From NCBI GenBank assembly GCA_003506435.1, contig DOAQ01000027.1, positions 104,143-168,142 of the forward strand: a stretch of 64,000 bases of DNA. Reading direction: 5' to 3'. Shown here piece after piece: positions 23,835-35,800 of the stretch. The translations under genes were made by a program, and so were the position numbers. The number at the start of each line of letters is the position of its first letter. The first letter of the stretch is position 1. The notes under the pieces are model-generated. The model worked only from the letters and a program-made list of their open reading frames with translations, was not told where the DNA came from and did no database searches. Origin of the DNA: Prolixibacteraceae bacterium. GTDB lineage: Bacteria; Bacteroidota; Bacteroidia; Bacteroidales; Prolixibacteraceae.

Positions 23835-26800
23835 ATGAGACGATTTATACTTCATTTCGTTCTAACCTTTTCTTTATTGGTTGGTGGCCGGGCTGTAACT
23901 TTTGCCCAGACAACATTAAGCGCGGGGGATATTGCGTTTATTGGATATTTCAGTGATGGAGTGGATGGTACTACCCCACAATACTATGATGGGTTTACTT
24001 TTATTTTACTTAAAGATATTGCTGCAGGGACGATTATCTATTTTACTGATAATGGATGGTCTTCTTCTGGATGGGTAAATTCTTCATCAGAGATGCATGT
24101 TTCGTGGACAGCTACATCTAGTTATTCCATTGGAACAATAGTTTATATTTACGAATCAAGTTCATTAAATAATGGAGTTGCATCGATTGGATCTCTTTCC
24201 TCACTACTTTATGGAGATACTTGGCATTGGGCAAATCATCAAGACCAAATTATTGCATATCAGAGTAGTAGTGTTAGACCATCATCCCCTTCATTTATTG
24301 CAGGTCTTGATGTTGGTTACAACACTAATTTTGACGGAAGCGATGGATGGTCGACCGGATCAAGTTCCCTTTATGTAGAAAGCTATTGCTCTATACCAAG
24401 TGGATTATCAAATGGAACAAATTGCGTCGCATTATTAAATTCTTCCAAAACGACGAATTTCGACAATTTAAAATATAATGGTACTCTTACAGGCGAAGCA
24501 ACAACAATTAGAACTGCAATCAACACATGGAGTAATTGGACAGGAAATGATGCCCCTCCATTTGATATATCATCTTCTGCATTTCCAACACCCAATATTA
24601 CAGCAGCAACTCCCGAAATAAACCTAAAACAGTCATCAACCAGTATAGCTGATGGTGGTTCATACAATTTCGGAACTCAAAATGTAAGCACCAATACTGA
24701 TGTTACCTTTACCATAGAAAATACCGGTTCCGCGAGCCTGACACTTTCCGGGTCGCCGATTGTGTCGATTACAGGAACCGACGCTAATCAATTCTCGGTG
24801 CAGTCGCAGCCTTCAAGTTCGGTTAGCGCTTCGGGAACGACAACATTTTCGATTCGCTTTTCGCCCACCTCGACAGGGGCCAAAACTGCCGAAATTGCTA
24901 TCTCGAACAACGATTCGGATGAAAATCCATACAACTTAACACTCCAGGGTACAGGAGCCGCAAGCCCCGAAATAAATATAAAGGGCAATGGCGCCGATAT
25001 TGGCGATGGCGATACAAGCCCAACAACAGATGACCATACCAACTTTGGGTCGGTAGCTGCTGCCAGTGTGACTATTTCACGCACATTTACCATCCAAAAT
25101 ACAGGTACGGCAACCTTAACTTTGGGATCGAGTGCTGTAAGTGTTTCAGGTGGTCAGTCGGGCGATTTTACCATTACCGACCAACCTGCTACTTCCATTG
25201 CTGCCGGTGGTTCCGATACCTTTACTATTGAGTTTAACCCATCGGCTGTTGGAACCCGGAGTACAACCGTGAACATTGCCAACGACGACAGCAATGAGAA
25301 CCCTTATAATTTCAGCATACAGGGGACAGGGACCAATACAGCGCCCACAGCGACCGCCCCCAGCGCCCCAACAGTTACAGAAGATGCAACGAATGTAGCA
25401 TTAAACGATAATATCCAGGTAACTGATGCCGACGGGGATAATCAAACCGTAACATTTACAATTACCGGAGGTACTGTAACACTGAGCACAGCAGGCATAA
25501 CTTTTGGCGGAAGCGGAAACGGTTCGGCCAGTTTTACCGCAGCGGGTACGCTTTCTGATATCAACACAGCATTGGATGCCGCTACATTTACCCCAACAGC
25601 CAATCTTAATGGCGCCAATGCCGGTACTATTTCATTTACGACCAATGACGGAACAGTATCATCAGGTGCTGCTTCGGTTACTTTTAATATTACCGCAGTT
25701 AACGATGCACCAACAGCAACAGCTCCAAGTGCACCAACAGTAAGTGAAGATGCTACCAATGTGGCTTTGTCCGATGATATTCAGGTTTCTGATGTCGATG
25801 GCGATGCACAAACAGTTACATTTACAATAACAGGTGGTACGGTAACATTGGGTACAACAGGCATTACTTTTCCTTCAGGAAGCAACGGTTCTGCAAGTTT
25901 TTCTGCATCTGGAACATTAGCCGCAATAAATACAGCATTGGATGCTGCCACATTTACCCCAACAGCGAATCTTAGTGGCACCAATGCCGGTACTATTTCA
26001 TTTACGACCAATGACGGAACTGTATCATCAAGTGCAGCATCGGTAACTTTTAATATAACCGCGGTTAACGATACCCCTGTTTTAGATAGTGCAAAATCGC
26101 CTGTACTGGCAGCTATAAATGAAGACCCAGGAGTTCCGACAGATGGTTCTACAGTAAATTCAACTTTAGTCTCTTCATTGATTGATAATGGCGGAGCAGT
26201 AAGCAATTATACAGATGCAGATAATGATTCACCCGGAATAGCTGTAACGGTAGTAAACCAGGGAACGCTATATTATTCAATTAACGGAGGAACAAACTGG
26301 ACAGTCCTCGGAGCGGTTGCGGCAAACAGCGCATTGATTCTTAATGCAGACGCAAATACAAGGGTTTACTTTAAACCGAATGCAAATATAAACGGAACAG
26401 TAACAGACGCAATTGTAATAAAAGCCTGGGATAGAACATCGGGAGTAAATGGTAATACAGGGGTAAATACAACCGTAGGCACTGCATTTTCAACAGCTAC
26501 AGATAATGTAGGGATAACCATAACCGGGGTAAATGACGACCCGGCAATGACAGGTTCGCCAACCGATATAACTGTTTTCGAAGATGCTGCAAGCAATGTC
26601 GACCTGTCGGCTGCAAGCCTGACCGATGTTGATGCTGCTTCAGGAACAGTTACCCTTACCATGGCAGTAGGCGCCGGAACGCTTACTGCTTCATCCGGAG
26701 GCAGTGTAATCGTTTCAGGTTCGGGAACAGGCACATTGGTTTTGTCAGGAACCGTATCAAACATCGACACCTATCTCAATACGGCTTCAAACATCAAATA

Positions 26801-29800
26801 CACAGGGACATCAAACACCAACGGGAATAATGCCGCCACCCTGACCTTAACGGCCAACGATGGTGGAAGCACCGGTGCAGGCGGAGGTACAGATGTTTCT
26901 CTTGGAACAGTAAATATTGATATTACTGCTGTTAACGACGAACCTTCGTTTACTATTGGCTCAAACAAAACAGTGGCACAGAATGCAGGGGCACAATCGG
27001 TCTCCGGTTTCATTACGAATATTAACGACGGCGATGCAGATGTTTCTCAAACGGTATCTTTTAATGTTTCGAACGATAATACTACATTATTTAGCTCCCA
27101 GCCAGCCATCAGTTCTTCAGGAACACTGACCTTTACCCCCGATGCAACCAAGTTTGGAAAAGCAACGGTTACCGTTTCAATCTCTGATGATGGAGGAACA
27201 GCTAATGGAGGCGACAACCAGTCGCCCAACCAGACATTTAAAATATTTATCACTCCGGGAGGAATAACCATTAATGAACTAAACTCCTATAACAGTACTG
27301 ACGAATTCGTAGAATTGTACAATGCCACTGGCACTTCTGTCAGTTTAAATGGCTTGGTATTAGTATTCTTTAATGGCGGTGCAACGGATGACGCAACGTA
27401 TAGAACATCAATAGACCTGGATGGTTATACGCTTGCATCCAAAGATTTTTTTGTTTCAGGTGATGCAGGTGTAAGTAATGTTGATATTTCTACAGGATTT
27501 ACCTCCAGCTCCGATATTCAGGATGGCCCCGATGCAGTAGCGTTGTTTGTTGGGGACCAATCCGATTTTCCGAATGGGACCGCCGCAACCGGTGATGGCC
27601 TTGTTGATGCAATTGTTTACGGAAGTACAGACGATGCTGTTTTAAGAGCAACATTGGGCGGAGTTTCATTATATGATGAAAATGCAAATAGCAGTAAAGC
27701 TACAGAAACCCTTTCGCGCACACCCGATGGTACAGGCGGGTTTGTAGCACAAACAGCTACTCCCGGAGCTACAAACGATGTAACGCCTCCAACAGTATCT
27801 TCGGTCAGCTCAACAACTGCAAACGGCACCTATAAAACTGGCGATGTGGTAGCGGTAACGGTAACTTTTTCTGAAAGTGTAACAATTACCGGTACGCCAA
27901 CAATTGCACTGAACAGCTCCGGTTCTGCATTGTGTGCTTCCGGTTCCGGTACAACAACACTAACCTTCAATTATACAGTGGGAAGTGGTGACAACAGCGC
28001 TGATCTCGACTATTCCGCAACAAATTCTCTTGCACTGAACAGCGGAACGATTAAAGATGCAGCAGGAAACAATGCAACCCTCACGTTGCCAACCGTTGGC
28101 GGAGCAAGCTCCCTGGGCGGACAAAAGAATATTGTGATTGACGGAATTGCCCCCACAGTATCTTCAGTCAGCTCATCAACGGAAAACGGAACATACAAAA
28201 CAGGGGATATAGTTGCTGTTACGGTAACCTTCTCCGAAAATGTAACGATTACCGGCACCCCAACAATTGCTTTGAACAGTTCCGGTACCGCATCGTATGC
28301 TTCCGGTTCCGGTACCGCAACACTAACCTTCAATTACACCGTGGTTGCCGGGCACAGCAGTACAGATTTGGACTATTCAGCAACAAATTCCCTTGCGCTG
28401 AACAGCGGAACGATTAAAGATGCAGCAGGAAACAATGCAACCCTCACGTTGCCAACTGTTGGCGGAGCAAGCTCCCTGGGCGGACAAAAGAATATTGTGA
28501 TTGACGGAGTTGCCCCTACTGTTTCTTCGGTCAGTTCGTCAACGGCAAACGGAACGTATGGTCTTGGCGAAGTAATCAGCATCACGGTAACCTTTAGCGA
28601 AGCCGTAACCGTGACAGGAACCCCGCAACTGGAACTGGAAACAGGCCCGGTTGACCGAACCGTAAATTATACTTCAGGAACGACCACAAATGCACTGACT
28701 TTCAGTTACACAACCCAGGCCGGGGACGAATCTTCTGACCTGGACTACAAAGCGACTGGCTCGCTGGCACTGAACAGCGGAACCATTAAAGATGCGGCAG
28801 GGAACAATGCTACATTAACACTGGCAACCCCCGGGGCAGCCGGTTCACTTGGAGCCAACAAAGCAATCGTCATTCAGGCATTTCCAACCGTTACCCTGAG
28901 CGTTAGTTCATCCAGTATCGCCGAGAATGCAGGCACTTCAACGATTACGGCCACCTTATCTCAAACCTCAAGTCAGGACGTGATTGTTTCACTTGCATAT
29001 TCAGGAACAGCAACTAACGGGACTGACTATAATAGTACAGCAAGTACAAGTATAACAATTCCGGCAGGAAACACTTCTGCAAATGCTTCTGTTGGTATCA
29101 CAGCCACACAGGATACCGATGCTGAAGGGAATCAAACAATTGTTATTGATATATCAGGAGTAAGCAAAGGAACAGAAAGCGGTACGCAGCAGCAAACCAT
29201 TACGATCCTGGATGATGATGTGGCAACAGTAACTTCAGTATCCAGTTCAACAACTAATGGCAGCTATAACGCAGGTGATGCTATAACTATTAATGTGTCG
29301 TTCAATTTTGCTGTTACTGTGACCGGCACCCCTCAACTCACACTGGAAACCGGGACTACTGACAGAGTCATTAATTACAGCTCTGGCACAGGAAGTAATA
29401 CTTTGGTTTTTACTTATACAGTCCAGTCAGGAGATACAAGCAATGATCTGGACTATACGGCAACCAATTCACTGTTTACAAACGGCGGGACAATCCGGAA
29501 TAGCGGTATTGATGCTATTCTTACACTTCCTTCTCCGGGAGCGTCTGGTTCTTTAGGAGCCAACAAGTCAATTGTAATTGACACAACTAACCCGACGGCG
29601 ACAGTTGTACTCGACGATTCGGCATTGAGGTTAGGCGAAACAGCGACCGTAACCATTACTTTCTCCGAAGCGGTTACCGGTTTCACCAATGCGGACCTGA
29701 CTGTCCCCAACGGTACCTTAACGTCGGTCAGTTCATCCGATGGCGGGATTACCTATACTGCAACCTATACGCCTTCTTCATCTGTCGAAGATGCAACGAA

Positions 29801-32800
29801 TGCTATCGTATTGGATAATACAGGGATTGTTGATGCAGCGGGGAACAGTGGTTCAGGAACCACCAGTTCGGCCAACTTCACAATCGATACCAAACGCCCG
29901 ACCGTCACGGTGGTCTTGGACGATTCGGCATTGAGGTTAGGCGAAACAGCGACCGTAACCATAACCTTCTCTGAAGCTGTGACCGGGTTCACAAACGCTG
30001 ACCTGACCATTTCGAACGGTACTCTTTCGGTAGTCAGTTCTTTGGATGGGGGTATCACTTTTACAGCAACATTTACCCCTTCCGGAAATACCGAAGATGC
30101 AACTAACGCAATTACTCTCGACAATACGGGTGTTTCCGATGCGGCTGGAAATGCAGGCTCTGGAACGACCAGTTCGGCCAACTTCACGATTGACACCAAA
30201 CGCCCGACCGCCACGGTAGTCTTGGACGATTCGGCATTGAGGTTAGGCGAAACAGCGACCGTAACCATTACTTTCTCCGAAGCGGTTACCGGTTTCACCA
30301 ATGCGGACCTGACTGTTCCCAACGGCACCTTAACGTCGGTCAGTTCATCCGATGGCGGGATTACCTATACTGCAACCTTTACGCCTTCTTCATCTGTCGA
30401 AGATGCAACGAATGCTATTGTATTGGATAATACAGGGATTGTTGATGCAGCGGGGAACAGTGGTTCAGGAACCACCAGTTCGGCCAACTTCACGATCGAC
30501 ACCAAACGCCCGACCGCCACGGTAGTCTTGGACGATTCGGTATTGAGGTTAGGCGAAACAGCGACCGTAACCATTACTTTCTCCGAAGCGGTTACCGGTT
30601 TCACCAATGCGGACCTGACTGTCCCCAACGGTACCTTAACGTCGGTCAGTTCATCCGATGGCGGGATTACCTATACAGCAACCTTTACTCCATCGTCATC
30701 TGTTGAAGATGCAACGAATGTTATCGTATTGGATAATACAGGGGTTGTTGATGCAGCGGGGAATGCAGGAGCCGGTACTACCAATTCAGATAACTTTACC
30801 ATCGAAACTACAGTTCCGACAATCAACAATGTAACATCAACAAAAGCCGATGGTACGTATGGTATCGGAGAAGAAATCAGCATCACAGTAACATTTAGTG
30901 AAGCTGTTACAGTAACAGGAACTCCTCAGCTTGAACTGGAAACAGGCCCGGTTGACCGAACCGTAAATTATACTTCAGGAACGACCACAAATACACTGAC
31001 TTTCAGTTACACAACCCAGGCCGGGGACGAATCTTCTGATCTGGACTACAAAGCGACTGGCTCGCTGGCACTGAACAGCGGAACCATTAAAGATGCGGCA
31101 GGGAACAATGCTACATTAACACTGGCAACCCCCGGAGCAGCCGGATCGATCGGTGCAAACAAAGCAATTGTTATCCAGGCTTTCCCTACGGTTACATTGA
31201 GTGTGGGTTCGTCCGGTATCGCCGAGGATGCAGGCACTTCAACCATTACGGCTACTTTATCACAGACATCCAGTCAGGCAGTAACCGTTTCGCTTGCATA
31301 TTCAGGTACGGCAACTAACGGGATTGACTATAACAGTACAGCAAGTACAAGCATTACAATTCCGGCCGGAAGCCTGTCAGGAAATGCAGTAACAGGTATT
31401 ACAGCAACCCAGGATACCAGTCCGGAAGGAGATGAAACTATTATTATTGATATCAGTTCCATTTCAAAAGGATTTGAAGGCGGGACACAACAACAGACTA
31501 TTACCATCATTGATGATGATGCGCCAACGGTCAGCAGTGTTTCTGTACCGGCAAACGGCACTTACCGGACCGGACAAAACCTTGATTTTACGGTAACTTT
31601 CAACCAGGCTGTCACAATCAACACTTCAGGAGGAATACCTTCTATTCCTGTAACGATTGGCGTTACCACTGTCCATGCTTTACTTTCCGGTACTGTTTCC
31701 GGTGCAACCGGCGCTACTTTCCGGTACACCGTATTAAACAACCAGGAAGACACCAACGGAATTACCCTTGGGAGCGCTATTGCCACCAATGGTGCAACTA
31801 TCCAAAATGCGGCATTGCTCAATGCAATTACTACGCTGAACAACATTGGAAGTACATCGGCTGTTTTAATTGATGCGGTTGTGCCGACACTCACGGCATC
31901 GTTACCTGCCGATAATGCCTCAAATTCAACACTGAGCGGGAATATCGTCCTTACCTTTGATGATACAATGCAGGCCGGTTCAGGCAATATCACTATAAAG
32001 AAAAGCAGCGATGGAAGCATTTTCGAACAGGTTGCATCCAATGGTTCAAAAGTCACATTTGCAACCACACAGGTAACCGTGAATCCTTCCGGCATCCTTG
32101 AAAAGGGAACGGCCTACTACCTGGAAATTGACAATGCAGCATTGAAAGATGATGCAGGAAACCCGTTTGCCGGGATTTCGGGCAGCACAACCCTGAATTT
32201 CACTACCGTAAACGTGGTTGTGAATGAAATTGTGACCGACCCGCAACAAGACTGGAGCAGCACTTCGTTTGCATCGGTTCCGGGTGGTTCAGCCGGAACC
32301 AATGATGAATGGATCGAATTATTTATTCAATCCGATGGAATTGATCTATCCGGATGGACGATAACCGTAGATGATGGAGTCTTATTCTCCGGTGATCTTT
32401 CGAATACCGGAGCTTTTGATGTGTCAAACTACATTGGCACAGGCGTTTTCGGTAATACAAAATCAGGCGATTACCTTGTCCTCGGAAACCCTGACGGAAG
32501 CAATACATTGAATGACACTGGTCTGACTATTCAGTTGAAAGACCCGGGAGGCGCTGTGGTTGATGCTGTAACAATCGGCGGCGGTTCGGGTGAAGCGCCT
32601 TCAGGAAATGCAGCAGGCATCTACGACGAAGCTGTTCAACGATTCGCAAATGGTACAGATACCAATACCGACAGCAGCGACTTTACACGGGGAATGGCAA
32701 GCTTAGGGGCTGTAAATACAGGGCCTTCTGTTACTCTTACTTCATCAAAAACATCAGTTTCTGAAAATAATCAAAGCGCAACGATTACAGTTGCGCTGAG

Positions 32801-35800
32801 TGCTCCCTCAAGCCAAAGTACAACCGTTAACCTTTCCGTTTCGGGAACAGCTATTTCGGGAACCGATTACTCAATAGCATCGTCCGGTATTACCATACCG
32901 GCAGGAAGCAGTTCGGGAACAGCTATGTTAACTTCGATACAAGATGCCATCGATGAAGAAGATGAAACGGTTATCATCGACATCTCATCGGTAACAAACG
33001 GAACCGAAAATGGCACACAACAAAAAACAGTAACGATTACCGATGATGACCCTGTGCCAGCAGTTGCCTTCAATTTAACAAGCTCAAGCGGGGCTGAATC
33101 AGTTGGCAGCGCTAACTTACAGGTGGACCTTTCGGCTGCGAGCGGGCTGACTGTTACTATTGACTATACTGTAACAGGTACAGCCTCAGGAAGTGGAACC
33201 GATTACACGCTGGCAAATGGCACCTTGACCTTCAATGCAGGAGAAACCAGCAAAAACATCACCATTGCAAGTATTGTTGACGACCTGCTGGATGAAAACA
33301 ACGAAACCGTAATTGTTACCCTTTCGAACCCGGTAAATGTAACGATAGGAACAAACGCCGTTCATACCTATACCATAAATGATAATGATCCTACTCCGAC
33401 GGTTGCTTTCAATATTACAAGTTCAAACGGAGCTGAATCGGTTAGCAGTGCTAACTTGCAGGTGGACCTTTCGGCTGCGAGCGGGCTGACTGTTACCGTT
33501 GACTATACTGTAACAGGGACAGCCTCCGGAAGTGGAACCGATTACACGCTGGCAAATGGCACTTTGACCTTCAATGCAGGGGAAACCAGTAAAAACATCA
33601 CCATCGCAAGTATTGTTGACGACCTGCTGGATGAAAACAACGAGACGGTAATTGTTACCCTTTCGAACCTGGTAAATGTAACGATAGGAACAAATACCAC
33701 TCATACTTATACTATTACGGATAACGATCCTACTCCGACAGTTGCTTTTAACACTACAAGTTCAAACGGAACTGAATCGGTTAGCAGCGCTAACTTACAG
33801 GTGGACCTTTCGGCTGCGAGCGGGTTGACTGTTACCGTTGACTATACTGTGACAGGAACAGCTTCCGGAAGTGGAACCGATTACACGCTGGCGAATGGCA
33901 CTTTGACCTTCAATGCAGGGGAAACCAGTAAAAACATCACCATTGCAAGTATTGTTGACGACCTGCTGGATGAAAACAACGAAACGGTAATTGTTACCCT
34001 TTCGAACCCGGTAAATGCGACGATAGGAACAAATACCACTCATACTTATACTATTACGGATAATGACCCTACTCCGACAGTTGCTTTCAATATTACAAGT
34101 TCAAACGGAACTGAATCGGTTAGCAGCTCTAACTTACAGGTGGACCTTTCGGCTGCGAGCGGCCTGACTGTTACCGTTGACTATACTATAACAGGTACAG
34201 CCTCCGGAAGTGGAACAGATTACATGCTGGCAAATGGCACCTTGACCTTCAATGCAGGGGAAACCAGCAAAAACATCACCATTGCAAGTATCGTGGACGA
34301 CCTGCTGGATGAAAACAACGAAACGGTAATTGTTACCCTTTCGAATCCGACAAACGCAACATTGGGGACAAACACCGTTCATACATATACTATTGATGAC
34401 AATGATGAGCCACCAACAGTTACCTTGTCTGTTTCTCCTTCAAACATCTCTGAAGCACCGGAAACATCAACTATTACAGTAACCTTGTCTGCCGTTTCGT
34501 CAAAAACGGTGATAGTGACCATTAGCGCAAATGTTTCCGGCACAGCTACAGGAGGCGGTACCGACTACACCTTGTCTTCAACTTCCATTACAATCAATGC
34601 CGGAGGTTTGACCGGAACTACGACAATTGTTTCGGTTCAAGACTCAGAGGGAGAAGGAGATGAAACAATCATTATTGATATTGTCTCTGTTTCCAATGGT
34701 ATCGAGAGCGGGGAGCAAAAGCAAACGATCACTATTGTTGATGATGATGCTCCAATCGTCACCGGCGTTGCTGTTCCTTCGGATGGAATCTATCGTGCCT
34801 CTCAGAACCTCGATTTCACGGTCACCTTTAACCAGCCGGTAAGCATCAATACCAGTGGGGGAACCCCGTATATCCCGGTCACCATTGGATCAACAGTAGT
34901 GAATGCGTCACTAAGTGGGACGGTGACCAACAGCACTACAGCCCTGTTCCGCTACACGGTACAGACGGGACAGGAAGACACTGATGGCATTACCGTTGGG
35001 AGCGCTGTTTCTGTCAACGGTTCCACGATACGAAACGCAGCCGGTCTGGATGCAATAACAACCTTGAACAGTGTAGGTAGCACGACCAATGTAAAAGTCG
35101 ATGCTATTGTCCCGGTTGCACCGGTTGTAACGGGGATCAGCACCGACAGCAATACCGCAGCCGATGGAATTACCAGTGACAATACCTTGCTGATAAACGG
35201 TACCTCAGAACCCAATGCAACGGTCGAAGTGTTTATCAACACCGTCAGTGCAGGCACAACCGCAGCCAACGGTACCGGCAACTGGCAGTTTGACCATACT
35301 GCCACTGTATTACCGGACGGCAACTATTCGCTTACTGCGAAAGCTACTGACGCTGCCGGGAACACCAGCGCCGCCAGTACAGCGTATACCGTGACTGTTG
35401 ATACGGCGAAACCATCTGTTGTCATTACCGGGAGTGCCACTAATCCGACCAACAGCGCTTTTACCGCTACTTTCACTTTTAACGAGGGCGTTTATAATTT
35501 CGCTATCGGCGATATTACAGTAGGCAACGGCTTAGCCAGTAATTTCTCAGCCACCAGCGTAACGGTTTATACCGCGACCATCACCCCGGTAACGAACGGG
35601 GTTGTTACAGTTGATGTTGCAGCAGGTGTGTCCAACGATCTTTCAGGGAATACCAATACTGTTGCCACCCAATACAGTATTACCTACGACACGGTGAAAC
35701 CGACTGTAACGATAAGCAGTCCGGCACTGAATCCGGCCAATAGTGTGTTTACGGCTACCTTCACGTTCAGTGAAGCTGTTACCGGTTTTACCATTGACGA

